DNA of 64,000 nucleotides from an uncultured Eubacteriales bacterium (GCA_934464615.1 CAKSKA010000001.1:124001-188000); one strand, 5' to 3'; shown: positions 44,809 through 53,693, counted from the first letter of the stretch. Numbers and translations: made by a program. Notes: a model not told the origin generated them from the sequence alone.

Positions 44809-45207
44809 ATGCAAATCACCGATACAATCGCTGACATGCTTACTCGTATTCGTAATGCATCCTCGGCAAAACATGATTCGGTTGATATCCCTGCATCTAA
44901 CGTAAAAAAGGCTATTGCCCAGATTTTACTTGATGAAGGATATATTAATGGCTTTCAGTTCGTTGAAGACGGAAAGCAGGGCGTAATTCACATTACTTTG
45001 AAATACGGCCCGAACAAAACACAGGCTATTTCCGGAATTCGCAGAGTTTCAAAACCCGGTCTTCGCATTTACACTAACGTAGAAGATATGCCGAAGGTTA
45101 TGAAGGGACTCGGTGTCGCAATTCTTTCCACCTCTAAGGGTATAATCACAGACAAGCAGGCTCGCGCTGAGAATGTCGGCGGCGAAGTTCTCGCTTTTGT
45201 TTGGTAA
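44809..45207 (+). CDS. rpsH: Ribosomal protein uS8
   Basis: 132 residues: DTIADMLTRIRNASSAKHD and the C-terminal STSKGIITDKQARAENVGGE region. It is a central 16S binder; in E. coli it represses the spc operon. Confidence 0.97.
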   Translation: MQITDTIADMLTRIRNASSAKHDSVDIPASNVKKAIAQILLDEGYINGFQFVEDGKQGVIHITLKYGPNKTQAISGIRRVSKPGLRIYTNVEDMPKVMKGLGVAILSTSKGIITDKQARAENVGGEVLAFVW

Positions 45208-45221
45208 GGAGGTGCTGAGGA

Positions 45222-45770
45222 ATGTCAAGAATAGGAAAGAAACCTATCGAAATTCCTGCCGGTGTTGAGGTTAAGGTTGACGGTAACGTTGTTACCGTTA
45301 AAGGACCTAAGGCTCAGCTTACCGAAACCTTTAACAAAGAAATTTCTGTTAAGGTTGAGGGCAACGAGATAATCGTTACAAGACCTACCGACGATAAAGA
45401 ACATCGTTCACTTCACGGTCTTACAAGAACTCTTGTTGCAAATATGGTAGAAGGTGTAACCAAAGGTTTCACCAAGGAATTAGATGTAAACGGTGTAGGT
45501 TACCGTGTAGCTAAACAGGGTAAAGACCTTGTTATGAACCTCGGTTTCTCACATCAGGTAACAGTATCAGAAATAGACGGAATTACTATTGAAGTTCCCA
45601 ATCCGAACAAGATTGTAATTTCAGGTCCCGATAAACAGAAGGTAGGCCAATTTGCAGCCGATGTACGTTCAAAGCGTCCGCCGGAGCCGTATAAGGGCAA
45701 AGGTATTAAGTACGCTGATGAACATGTACGCCGCAAAGAAGGTAAAGCTGCCAAGGGCGCAAAGAAATAA
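45222..45770 (+). CDS. rplF: Ribosomal protein uL6
   Basis: 182 residues: RIGKKPIEIPAGVEV, GVTKGFTKELDVNGVGYRV and KPPEPYKGKGIKY-like RPPEPYKGKGIKY near the end. Confidence 0.97.
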   Translation: MSRIGKKPIEIPAGVEVKVDGNVVTVKGPKAQLTETFNKEISVKVEGNEIIVTRPTDDKEHRSLHGLTRTLVANMVEGVTKGFTKELDVNGVGYRVAKQGKDLVMNLGFSHQVTVSEIDGITIEVPNPNKIVISGPDKQKVGQFAADVRSKRPPEPYKGKGIKYADEHVRRKEGKAAKGAKK

Positions 45771-45788
45771 TAGAAGGAGTGTATTAAA

Positions 45789-46148
45789 ATGGTTAATAAG
45801 CCTGATTCAAACAAGGCTCGTATCCGCAGACATACCCGTGTACGCGGTAAAATCAGCGGTACTGCTGAATGTCCTAGACTTAATGTTTTTCGCTCCAACA
45901 GCAACATTTACGCCCAGCTTATAGATGATGTTAAGGGAGTAACACTTGTTAGCGCTTCTTCTGTCGAAAAGGATTTCGGCGAAGCTAAGGGCAACAAGGA
46001 AGAGGCCCGCAAGGTTGGACAGTTAATTGCTAAACGCGCTGCTGATAAAAAGATTACCGAGGTTGTTTTCGACCGCGGCGGATACATTTATCACGGTCGT
46101 GTCAAGGAGCTTGCCGAAGGAGCCCGCGAGGGCGGCCTCAAGTTCTAA
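45789..46148 (+). CDS. rplR: Ribosomal protein uL18
   Basis: 119 residues: RRHTRVRGKISGTAECPRL, RSNSNIYAQLIDD and FDRGGYIYHGRVKELAEGAR. It binds 5S rRNA with L5. Confidence 0.97.
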   Translation: MVNKPDSNKARIRRHTRVRGKISGTAECPRLNVFRSNSNIYAQLIDDVKGVTLVSASSVEKDFGEAKGNKEEARKVGQLIAKRAADKKITEVVFDRGGYIYHGRVKELAEGAREGGLKF

Positions 46149-46166
46149 AAAGAAGGAGGAATACTT

Positions 46167-46682
46167 TTGGCTACAAAATTTGACATATCAACATTAGACG
46201 ATCCTAAGTCTTTAAAAGAGCGCGTTGTTGCTATTAACCGCGTATCTAAAACCGTTAAGGGCGGACGTATTATGAAATTCGCCGCTTTGGTTGTTGTAGG
46301 AAACGGCGAAGGCGTTGTAGGCTTCGGTCTCGGCAAAGCCGGCGAAGTACCGGAAGCTATACGTAAGGGTATTGAAGATGCCAAGAAAAATCTTATTAAG
46401 GTTTCGCTTAAAGGTACTACAATTCCGCATGAAGTTATGGGCGAGTTCGGCGCAGGCCGCGTTCTTATGAAACCGGCTGCCCCCGGTACCGGTGTTATTG
46501 CCGGCGGTCCGGTTCGTGCCGTACTTGAAACTGTAGGTATTTCGGACATTCGTACTAAAACATTGCGCTCTAAAAATCCGTGCAATGTTGTACGCGCAAC
46601 TATCGCAGGTCTCTCTACTCTTCGCAATGCCGATGAAGTAGCAGCTGTTCGCGGTAAGTCCGTTAAAGAAATTGTTGGTTAA
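46167..46682 (+). CDS. rpsE: Ribosomal protein uS5
   Basis: 171 residues: LKERVVAINRVSKTVKGGR, GFGLGKAGEVPEAI, and AAPGTGVIAGGPVRAVLE. The start codon is TTG, with AAGGAGGA seven bases upstream. No ATG or GTG lies in a suitable place, and the resulting N-terminus is of normal length. A rare start in a highly expressed gene. Confidence 0.95.
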   Translation: MATKFDISTLDDPKSLKERVVAINRVSKTVKGGRIMKFAALVVVGNGEGVVGFGLGKAGEVPEAIRKGIEDAKKNLIKVSLKGTTIPHEVMGEFGAGRVLMKPAAPGTGVIAGGPVRAVLETVGISDIRTKTLRSKNPCNVVRATIAGLSTLRNADEVAAVRGKSVKEIVG

Positions 46683-46696
46683 GGAGGAGCAGCACT

Positions 46697-46894
46697 ATGC
46701 CAAGAACAAAAAAGGCTGCCGGCCTTAAAATCAAATTGGTTAAAAGCGTAATCGGTTGCAAACAGGATCAAATAGCCACTGTTAAGGCACTCGGCCTTAA
46801 GAAAATCGGTGACGAAGTAATCCAACCCGACAATGCTCAGACCAAGGGCAAAATCAATAAGGTTATCCACCTCGTAGAGGTAACTGAAGCGTAA
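46697..46894 (+). CDS. rpmD: Ribosomal protein uL30
   Basis: 65 residues: LKIKLVKSVIGCKQDQIATV and ALGLKKIGDEVIQPD. Two small hairpins (GAAGC/GCTTC and ACTGCC-TGAA-GGCAGT at 46913-46928) lie in the gap before rplO. Confidence 0.95.
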   Translation: MPRTKKAAGLKIKLVKSVIGCKQDQIATVKALGLKKIGDEVIQPDNAQTKGKINKVIHLVEVTEA

Positions 46895-46945
46895 GAATGC
46901 TTCAATAAATCAACTGCCTGAAGGCAGTGCTACTAAAGCAAGGAG

Positions 46946-47398
46946 GTGCGAAAAATGAAACTGCATGAACTTACCCCCGCTGAAGGCTCTGTAAAAGAGG
47001 CAAAGCGTATAGGCAGAGGACATGGCTCCGGCAACGGTAAAACCGCCGGAAAAGGTCACAAAGGACAAAAGGCTCGTGCCGGACACGGTATGCGTCCCGG
47101 ATTTGAAGGTGGTCAGATGCCTCTTCAAAGACGTATTCCTAAGCGTGGCTTCAATAACATTTTTGCTAAGGAGATAGTTGCTGTTAATGTTGCTGCTCTC
47201 GACGTGTTCGATGACGGCGCTGTAGTTGACGCTGCTGCTTTGAAAGCAAAGGGTATTATTAAGAATGCTGATGCTAATGTTAAAATTCTCGGAAACGGTA
47301 ATGTTTCAAAGAAACTTGATGTTAAGGTATCTGCTTATTCTAAATCCGCGCAGGAAAAGATCACTAATGCCGGCGGAAAGGCTGAGGTGACTGAATAA
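46946..47398 (+). CDS. rplO: Ribosomal protein uL15
   Basis: 150 residues: KLHELTPAEGSVKEAKRIGR, then a Gly/Lys-rich GHGSGNGKTAGKGHKGQKAR arm and FEGGQMPLQRRIPKRGF. The stop overlaps the secY start by one base. Confidence 0.97.
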   Translation: MRKMKLHELTPAEGSVKEAKRIGRGHGSGNGKTAGKGHKGQKARAGHGMRPGFEGGQMPLQRRIPKRGFNNIFAKEIVAVNVAALDVFDDGAVVDAAALKAKGIIKNADANVKILGNGNVSKKLDVKVSAYSKSAQEKITNAGGKAEVTE

Positions 47399-48678
47399 TG
47401 ATTGAAACTATAAAGAATGCATGGAGAGTTGCAGACCTCCGCAAAAAGATTCTTTTTACCTTTTTCATAATAATTATTTTCCGCGTGGGATCCGTTATAC
47501 CGGTTCCGTTTGTAGACGTTCAGCTGCTTCGTAACGAAATGTCACAAAGTGCAAATGAGTTCTTCAGCTATCTGTCTATATTAACCGGCGGCGGACTTGA
47601 ATACGGTGCTATATTCGCAATGTCGGTAACACCGTACATCAACTCATCAATTATCATTCAGTTGTTGGCTGTTGCTATTCCCGCACTTGAGCGTTTGGCT
47701 CAGGAAGGCGAAGAAGGACAGAAAAAGCTTGCACAGATTACCCGTTATACCACAATTATTTTGGGACTTATTCAGGGTACGGCATACTTCTTCTATTTAA
47801 AGGGCAGCGGATATCTTACGGTATCCTCTACAGGTGCTGTTGTATTTGCGGCATTTGTTATAATTCTTTGTCTTACAGCAGGTTCTGCACTTGTTATGTG
47901 GCTTGGCGAACAGATAGACGTTAAGGGAATAGGAAATGGAATTTCCATTCTGCTTTTTGCAGGTATTATTTCCCGCGGTCCGCAGGCATTCAGGGCATTA
48001 GTAGCTTACTGGAATATCAATAAGATAATTCCTATAGTTATAGTTATTGCTTTCCTTGCCGTTGTCGGATTTATCGTTTGGATGACAAATGCCGAACGCA
48101 GAATTCCGGTGCAGTACGCAAAGCGCGTAGTCGGTAATAAAATGTACGGCGGTCAAAACACTCATATTCCGATTAAGGTTAATATGTCAGGTGTTATGCC
48201 TATAATCTTTGCCTCATCTATCCTTATGCTGCCCACAATGATACTTTCATTTATGGGTACAAATCATACAGATAGTTTTTGGTATAAGGTTTTAAGACCG
48301 TTTAGTGTACAGGGTATTTTCTACGCTGTAATCTATTTCTTCCTGATAATTGCATTTGCTTATTTCTACACAACAATTCAGTTTAATCCTGTGGAAATGG
48401 CAAACAATTTGCGTAAAAACGGCGGTTCTATACCGGGTATTCGTCCCGGCAAGCCGACATCCGACTTTATCTCGAAGATTCTTTCAAGAATTACTTTAAT
48501 GGGCGCGTTCTTCCTGTCTGTCATTGCCATACTTCCGATAATCGTAAGTAATCTGGCAAAGATAAACATTTCTTTGGGCGGAACTTCCATACTGATTCTT
48601 GTAGGTGTTGCGTTAGATACCGTTCAAAATCTTGAATCCCAGATGATGATGCGTCATTACAAGGGCTTTCTTGATTAG
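47398..48678 (+). CDS. secY: Protein translocase subunit SecY
   Basis: 426 residues, ten predicted membrane helices. Conserved parts: FRVGSVIPVPFVD in TM1, SVTPYINSSIIIQLL, the cytoplasmic loop NAERRIPVQYAKRVVG, and NLRKNGGSIPGIRPGKPT. It is the channel of the general secretion pathway, needed to export the window's lipoproteins and LivK. Confidence 0.97.
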   Translation: MIETIKNAWRVADLRKKILFTFFIIIIFRVGSVIPVPFVDVQLLRNEMSQSANEFFSYLSILTGGGLEYGAIFAMSVTPYINSSIIIQLLAVAIPALERLAQEGEEGQKKLAQITRYTTIILGLIQGTAYFFYLKGSGYLTVSSTGAVVFAAFVIILCLTAGSALVMWLGEQIDVKGIGNGISILLFAGIISRGPQAFRALVAYWNINKIIPIVIVIAFLAVVGFIVWMTNAERRIPVQYAKRVVGNKMYGGQNTHIPIKVNMSGVMPIIFASSILMLPTMILSFMGTNHTDSFWYKVLRPFSVQGIFYAVIYFFLIIAFAYFYTTIQFNPVEMANNLRKNGGSIPGIRPGKPTSDFISKILSRITLMGAFFLSVIAILPIIVSNLAKINISLGGTSILILVGVALDTVQNLESQMMMRHYKGFLD

Positions 48679-48694
48679 TTAAGGAGTTACGAAA

Positions 48695-49327
48695 ATGAAA
48701 CTTATTCTTTTAGGTGCTCCGGGTGCAGGAAAAGGCACACAGGCAGAAATTATCTGCAACAAATATAACATTCCCACAATATCCACCGGTAATATATTGC
48801 GCGAGGCAATTAAAAACGGTACGGAAATGGGACTTAAGGCAAAGTCTTATATAGATGCAGGCGAACTTGTACCGGATGAAGTGGTAATCGGCATTATAAA
48901 TGACCGTTTGGCTAAAGATGATTGCAAAAACGGCTTTATATTGGACGGATTTCCGCGTACCATTCCGCAGGCAAAGGCTCTTGACAGCATGAACATCGGT
49001 ATCGACTGTGCGCTGTCGATAGAAGTACCGGATGAGAAGATAATGCAGCGTCTGTCCGGACGCCGTGTTTGTCCGGCTTGCGGATCAAGTTACCACATCG
49101 AATTTAAAAAACCTGCTGCGGACGGTATTTGCGATGCTTGCGGCGAACATCTTGTTCAGCGTAAGGATGATAGTATTGATACTATAGCAGAACGCTTAAA
49201 GGTTTATCACGAACAGACAGAACCTTTAAAGGACTACTATAAAAAAGCAGGTAAATTGCGTATAGTGGAAGGACAGGAAGAAGTTAAAGATACAACTGCT
49301 CTTGTTCTTGCCGCATTGGAGTTTTAA
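48695..49327 (+). CDS. adk: Adenylate kinase
   Basis: 210 residues. P-loop GAPGAGKGTQ (7-16), GFPRTIPQA, and a LID domain with four Cys (CPAC...CDAC) for structural zinc, as is common in Gram-positives. It interconverts AMP, ADP and ATP. Confidence 0.97.
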   Translation: MKLILLGAPGAGKGTQAEIICNKYNIPTISTGNILREAIKNGTEMGLKAKSYIDAGELVPDEVVIGIINDRLAKDDCKNGFILDGFPRTIPQAKALDSMNIGIDCALSIEVPDEKIMQRLSGRRVCPACGSSYHIEFKKPAADGICDACGEHLVQRKDDSIDTIAERLKVYHEQTEPLKDYYKKAGKLRIVEGQEEVKDTTALVLAALEF

Positions 49328-49329
49328 TT

Positions 49330-50079
49330 ATGATAGTGCTTAAAACCGGCCGAGAGTTAGAATTAATGCGTGAAGCATGCAGAATATCGGCAGGAGCATT
49401 ACAGGTTATTGGTCAGGCGATCGAGCCGGGCGTTTCTACGGCCGAGCTTGACAGGATGGCTGAAAAGTACATTTTAAGTCAGGGCGCAGAGCCTAACTTT
49501 AAAAATTACGAAGGTTATCCTGCCACCGCCTGTATTTCAATAAACAACGCGGTTATTCACGGCATACCTTCTCATAGCAAAATTATTAAGTCCGGCGATA
49601 TCGTAAGCGTTGATCTCGGCGCTAAGATACACGGTTATCATGGCGATAATGCCGCCACTTTTGCGGCCGGTGATATTTCACCTGAAGCAAAGCGGCTGAT
49701 TGACACGACCAGAGAAAGCCTTTACGAAGGTATTAAAATGGCTCGTGCCGGCGGCAGAATCGGTGATATAGGTGCAGCCGTACAAAAGTATGTAGAATCC
49801 CGCGGATTTTCCGTTGTTCGCGATTTTGTCGGACACGGAGTGGGCACTCAGCTTCACGAAGCCCCTGAGGTCCCTAATTTTGGCACACCCGGTAGGGGAA
49901 TCCGCCTTTTACCCGGAATGACAATAGCAATAGAACCGATGGTTAATGCCGGACGTCCTGATGTTAAAGTTTTACCGGACGGTTGGACAGTTCTTACTAA
50001 AGACGGATCTTTGTCAGCACATTTTGAGCATACAATTGCTATTACCGCAGACGGTCCGGTTATTATGACCAGACCTTGA
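49330..50079 (+). CDS. map: Methionine aminopeptidase, type I
   Basis: 249 residues. Metal-site and substrate-site segments are all present: NNAVIHGIPS, DLGAKIHGYHGDNAATF, GHGVGTQLHEAPEVPN, IAIEPMV and FEHTIAI. It removes the initiator Met from new proteins. Two bases separate it from adk. Confidence 0.97.
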   Translation: MIVLKTGRELELMREACRISAGALQVIGQAIEPGVSTAELDRMAEKYILSQGAEPNFKNYEGYPATACISINNAVIHGIPSHSKIIKSGDIVSVDLGAKIHGYHGDNAATFAAGDISPEAKRLIDTTRESLYEGIKMARAGGRIGDIGAAVQKYVESRGFSVVRDFVGHGVGTQLHEAPEVPNFGTPGRGIRLLPGMTIAIEPMVNAGRPDVKVLPDGWTVLTKDGSLSAHFEHTIAITADGPVIMTRP

Positions 50080-50088
50080 GGTAGCGAA

Positions 50089-50340
50089 ATGTACAGCGGA
50101 AAAATAGTGTGTTCGCTTTGCGGACATGACAAAGGCATTTATTCGGTTGTAGTAGGAAACAAGGATGGCAGGCTTTTGGTTTGTGACGGGAAGTTGCACC
50201 GTCTTGATAATTTAAAGTCTAAAAATCCAAAACATTTAAGATTTACCGATTTTACGGTAAACGAAGATGATATGTTAACCGATAAAAAGATTAGAAAAGC
50301 AATTTTTAAATGCTTTGGTTCGTATAAGGAGGAAGAGTAA
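50089..50340 (+). CDS. KOW-domain RNA-binding protein
   Basis: 83 residues. The N-terminal half resembles the KOW/L14e-like fold (GKIVCSLCGHDKGIYSVVVG, DGKLHRLDNLKSKNPKH). This small protein is regularly found between map and infA in clostridia and is presumed to bind rRNA or the ribosome. Its stop overlaps the infA start by one base. No experiment-based role is known to me. Confidence 0.8.
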   Translation: MYSGKIVCSLCGHDKGIYSVVVGNKDGRLLVCDGKLHRLDNLKSKNPKHLRFTDFTVNEDDMLTDKKIRKAIFKCFGSYKEEE

Positions 50341-50558
50341 TGTCAAAAGAGGATATGATTGAACTTGAGGGTACGGTTGTTGAAGCAATGCCCAACGCAA
50401 TGTTCAAGGTTGAAATTCAAGGAGGACATATAATCCTTGCCCATATTTCCGGCAAACTGCGTATGAATTTTATAAGAATTCTGCCGGGAGATAAGGTAAC
50501 GGTTGAAATGTCCCCGTACGATCTGTCTAAAGGACGTATTACATGGCGTTCTAAATAA
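50340..50558 (+). CDS. infA: Translation initiation factor IF-1
   Basis: 72 residues, S1-type OB fold: IELEGTVVEAMPNAMFKVEI, LRMNFIRILPGDKVTVEMSPYDL-type motif. It occupies the A site during initiation. Confidence 0.97.
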   Translation: MSKEDMIELEGTVVEAMPNAMFKVEIQGGHIILAHISGKLRMNFIRILPGDKVTVEMSPYDLSKGRITWRSK

Positions 50559-50585
50559 CAGAAAAAATTTAGGAGGTAAATCCAA

Positions 50586-50699
50586 ATGAAAGTCAGACCT
50601 TCTGTAAAAAAGATTTGCGAAAAATGCAAGATCATTAAACGCAAGGGAAAAGTAATGGTTATCTGTGAAAATCCCAAGCACAAACAGCGTCAGGGTTAA
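50586..50699 (+). CDS. rpmJ: Ribosomal protein bL36
   Basis: 37 residues: KVRPSVKKICEKCKIIKRK then VICENPKHKQRQG. The zinc ligands are present as CEKC, a later Cys and a His. ATG after AGGAGG. Standard position between infA and rpsM. Confidence 0.97.
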   Translation: MKVRPSVKKICEKCKIIKRKGKVMVICENPKHKQRQG

Positions 50700-50730
50700 G
50701 ACGCAAATTACAATGGAGGTGCATTGATAA

Positions 50731-51099
50731 ATGGCCCGTATTACCGGTGTTGACCTTCCTAATGAGAAGCGAGTTGAAATCGGACTCACTTACATCTATG
50801 GTATAGGTCTTACTACATCAAGAGAAGTTCTTAAAGCTACCGGTATCAATCCCGATACACGTTGCAAGGACTTAACAGAGGACGAAATATCAAAACTGCG
50901 TGAGTATATAGATCACAACCTTCAGGTTGAAGGCGATCTCCGTCGTACAATCGCATTTGATATCAAGAGACTTATTGAAATCGGAAGCTATCGCGGACTG
51001 CGTCACCGTAAGAACCTGCCTGTAAGAGGTCAGCGTTCCAAAACAAACGCGCGCACTCGCAAAGGTCCTAAGAAGACTATAGCTAACAAGAAGAAATAA
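50731..51099 (+). CDS. rpsM: Ribosomal protein uS13
   Basis: 122 residues: ARITGVDLPNEKRVEIGLTY, GLRHRKNLPVRGQRSKTNAR and a basic tail. It contacts P-site tRNA and L5. Confidence 0.97.
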   Translation: MARITGVDLPNEKRVEIGLTYIYGIGLTTSREVLKATGINPDTRCKDLTEDEISKLREYIDHNLQVEGDLRRTIAFDIKRLIEIGSYRGLRHRKNLPVRGQRSKTNARTRKGPKKTIANKKK

Positions 51100-51115
51100 G
51101 TAGGAGGAAGATAAT

Positions 51116-51508
51116 ATGGCTACAAAGACTACTGCAACACGCAGACGTCGTGAAAAGAAAAATATTGAGCGTGGCGCTGCCCATATCCAGTCTACCTTCA
51201 ACAATACTATAATCACTATTACTGATACAAACGGCAACGCTCTTTCATGGGCATCTGCCGGCGAGCTCGGATTCCGCGGCTCACGTAAATCCACTCCGTT
51301 TGCTGCACAAAGTGCTGCAGAAACAGCTGCAAAGGCTGCAATGGAACACGGACTTAAATCAGTTGAAGTATTTGTTAAAGGTCCGGGTGCCGGTCGTGAG
51401 GCTGCCATTCGCGCTTTACAGTCAGCCGGTCTTGAAGTTACAATGATTAAAGACGTAACTCCGATTCCGCACAACGGTTGTCGTCCTCCCAAGAGAAGAC
51501 GCGTATAA
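51116..51508 (+). CDS. rpsK: Ribosomal protein uS11
   Basis: 130 residues: GAAHIQSTFNNTIITITD, FRGSRKSTPFAAQ and the C-terminal DVTPIPHNGCRPPKRRRV. It is a platform protein near the Shine-Dalgarno helix. Confidence 0.97.
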   Translation: MATKTTATRRRREKKNIERGAAHIQSTFNNTIITITDTNGNALSWASAGELGFRGSRKSTPFAAQSAAETAAKAAMEHGLKSVEVFVKGPGAGREAAIRALQSAGLEVTMIKDVTPIPHNGCRPPKRRRV

Positions 51509-51532
51509 CCGAAATTTTGGAGGTGTAATTCA

Positions 51533-52159
51533 ATGGCAAGATATACCGGAGCAGTTTGCAGATTATGCCGCCGCGAAGGACAGAAATTGTTCTTAAAGGG
51601 CGAGCGTTGCTATTCCGATAAATGTTCTGTTGGCATCCGCGCTTATGCGCCCGGTCAGCATGGACAAGGCCGTAAAAAATCTTCTGAATACGGTTTGCAG
51701 CTTCGCGCTAAGCAGAAAGCAAGAAGATTTTACGGTGTTCAAGAGGCTCAGTTCTACCACTATTTTGAATTGGCAGAGCGCAAGCAGGGTATAACAGGTG
51801 ACAACTTGTTACAGATACTCGAAAGCCGTCTTGACAATGTAGTTTACAGAGTAGGTTTTGCTTCTTCAAGAGCAGAAGCAAGACAGCTTGTAGGTCACGG
51901 TCATTACGAAGTTAACGGCAAGCGTGTTGACATTGCTTCTTACCTTCTTAAAGCAGGCGATGTAGTTTCTGTTTGCGATAAGAGCAAGAGCAGTGAAAAA
52001 ATGAAAGCCGTTGTTGAGGCTAACGGTTCTAAACCGGTTCCGGAATGGATCGACGTAGACCGCGAAAACCTTACTGCAAAAGTTGTAAGCCTGCCCGAGC
52101 GTACACAAATCGACGCTCCTGTTGACGAGCAGCTTATCGTAGAATTCTATTCTAAGTAA
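51533..52159 (+). CDS. rpsD: Ribosomal protein uS4, zinc type
   Basis: 208 residues. The N-terminus has four Cys (CRLC, then RC and KC) for zinc. An S4 RNA-binding domain follows (LESRLDNVVYRVGFASSRAE). In many bacteria S4 represses its own operon; here a candidate pseudoknot lies directly downstream, before rpoA. Confidence 0.97.
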   Translation: MARYTGAVCRLCRREGQKLFLKGERCYSDKCSVGIRAYAPGQHGQGRKKSSEYGLQLRAKQKARRFYGVQEAQFYHYFELAERKQGITGDNLLQILESRLDNVVYRVGFASSRAEARQLVGHGHYEVNGKRVDIASYLLKAGDVVSVCDKSKSSEKMKAVVEANGSKPVPEWIDVDRENLTAKVVSLPERTQIDAPVDEQLIVEFYSK

Positions 52160-52172
52160 TAAAATTCTTATA

Positions 52173-52219
52173 CTTGAATATTTCCCGCACCAATATTCAA
52201 GATTTAAATTTAAGTGCGG
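52173..52219 (+). promoter_or_regulatory. Candidate H-type RNA pseudoknot before rpoA
   Basis: Stem 1 is 10 perfect bp (52173-52182 with 52192-52201). Its nine-base loop holds CCGCAC (52185-52190), exactly complementary to GTGCGG (52214-52219) downstream, giving a 6-bp stem 2. The connecting loops are 2, 1 and 12 bases, which suits an H-type fold. The rpoA ribosome-binding site (GGAG, 52226-52229) lies seven bases beyond, so folding could block ribosome loading. Confidence 0.6.
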
Positions 52220-52235
52220 AGAAATGGAGCTTTAA

Positions 52236-53186
52236 ATGTTAGAGATTGAAAAGCCCAGAATTGAAACGCTGGATTTATCCGAAGACGGTAAATACGGTAA
52301 GTTCAGAATGACACATCTTGAACGCGGTTATGCAATAACACTCGGCAACAGTATGCGCAGGGTGTTGCTCTCAACACTTCCCGGTGTTGCGGTAACCACT
52401 ATTAAAATTGACGGTGTTGTTCATGAATTTTCTACCGTTAAAGGCGTCAAGGAAGATGTAACCGAAATAGTCCTGAATATTAAGGGACTTATCGCAAAGC
52501 TTCACGGTGACAGCGCTAAAACTGTTTATATTGAAGCTGAAGGTCCATGCGAAGTAACTGCTGCAGATATTAAAGCAGACAGCGAAGTAGAAATTTTGAA
52601 TCCGGATTTGCATATTGCAACTCTCGATGCCGACGGTGTGCTCAATATGGAGCTTACTTTAGGCTCAGGTCGCGGATATGTTCCTGCTGTTCAAAATAAA
52701 CCGGAACAGACTGTTATCGGCGTAATTCCGGTAGACTCTATTTTCACGCCTGTTTTAAAGTGCAATTTTACTGTTGAAGATACCCGTCAGGGCAGCGAAA
52801 TCAATAAAAATGCCCTTACATTAGAGGTTTGGACAGACGGTTCTATTATGGCTAACGAAGCCGTTTCCATGTCTGCAAAAATCCTTATTGAGCATTTTGA
52901 GCTTTTCCTTGACCTTGCTGACACAGCTAATGACGGCGAGAGCTTTATGGCTGAAAAGGGAAGCAATTCAAAGGAAAAAGTTCTGGATATGACTATTGAG
53001 GAACTTGATCTCTCTGTTCGTAGCTTCAATTGCTTAAAACGCGCAGGCATCAATACAGTAGAGGACCTTATCAATAAGTCTGAAGAAGATATGATGAAGG
53101 TTAGAAACTTAGGCCGCAAGTCTTTGGAAGAGGTTATTGCAAAGCTCGATTCATTCGGCTTTACACTTAAAAAAGACGACGAATAA
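52236..53186 (+). CDS. rpoA: RNA polymerase alpha subunit
   Basis: 316 residues. The N-terminal dimerisation domain has YGKFRMTHLERGYAITLGNS and RRVLLSTLPG. The C-terminal domain (from about 245) has ELDLSVRSFNCLKRAGI and VRNLGRKSLEEV, and binds UP elements and activators. Length is normal. The ATG follows TGGAGC. Confidence 0.97.
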   Translation: MLEIEKPRIETLDLSEDGKYGKFRMTHLERGYAITLGNSMRRVLLSTLPGVAVTTIKIDGVVHEFSTVKGVKEDVTEIVLNIKGLIAKLHGDSAKTVYIEAEGPCEVTAADIKADSEVEILNPDLHIATLDADGVLNMELTLGSGRGYVPAVQNKPEQTVIGVIPVDSIFTPVLKCNFTVEDTRQGSEINKNALTLEVWTDGSIMANEAVSMSAKILIEHFELFLDLADTANDGESFMAEKGSNSKEKVLDMTIEELDLSVRSFNCLKRAGINTVEDLINKSEEDMMKVRNLGRKSLEEVIAKLDSFGFTLKKDDE

Positions 53187-53218
53187 GGTCAAAATTTTCA
53201 CTATAAGGAGTGAGTATA

Positions 53219-53560
53219 ATGCCAGGTACAAGAAAGCTTGGAAGAACCAGCGACCACAGAACTGCAATGCTCAGAGCTATGGTTACTTATTTGTTTGAAA
53301 ACGGTAAGATTGAAACCACAGTTACACGTGCTAAGGAAGTTCGTTCTATGGCAGAGAAATACATTACACTCGCTAAAGATAATAGTCTGCATAATAAGCG
53401 TCAGGCTTTGGCATTCGTTACTAAGGAAGATGTTGTTGCAAAACTTTTCAACGAGATCGCTCCCAAGTATAAGGATGTAAACGGCGGTTATTGCCGTATT
53501 ACCAAAACCGGTCCGCGCCGCGGCGATGCTGCAGAAATGGCTATTATTGAGTTAGTTTAA
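53219..53560 (+). CDS. rplQ: Ribosomal protein bL17
   Basis: 113 residues from the ATG at 53219; a GTG three codons upstream is part of the AAGGAGTGA ribosome-binding site. PGTRKLGRTSDHRTAMLRAM is diagnostic. Last gene of the super-operon. Confidence 0.97.
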   Translation: MPGTRKLGRTSDHRTAMLRAMVTYLFENGKIETTVTRAKEVRSMAEKYITLAKDNSLHNKRQALAFVTKEDVVAKLFNEIAPKYKDVNGGYCRITKTGPRRGDAAEMAIIELV

Positions 53561-53576
53561 TTTCTCGGTAAATTGT

Positions 53577-53637
53577 TTTAGTCCTCACATTGCAAGTCTG
53601 TTTAATGCAGCCTTATGATGCGGGGACTAAATTTTTT
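53577..53637 (+). terminator. Terminator of the ribosomal operon, long-loop type
   Basis: TTTAGTCC (53577-53584) pairs with GGACTAAA (53624-53631) and is followed by TTTTTT. About 39 bases lie between the arms and may form further structure. Confidence 0.65.
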
Positions 53638-53649
53638 GAGTATCAAAAA

Positions 53650-53690
53650 AAATAAGACCTGCGTACTACAGTTGTACGCAGGTTCTATTT
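53650..53690. terminator. Bidirectional terminator between rplQ and livF
   Basis: A 10-bp stem ACCTGCGTAC/GTACGCAGGT (53657-53666 with 53674-53683) with T-rich tails on both strands. Confidence 0.9.
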
Positions 53691-53693
53691 TTA

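Noticed and set aside
46145..46627. Long open frame opposite rpsE and similar frames opposite rpsK, rplF, proS and der
   Set aside because: They mirror the codon pattern of the true genes on the other strand and lack start signals.
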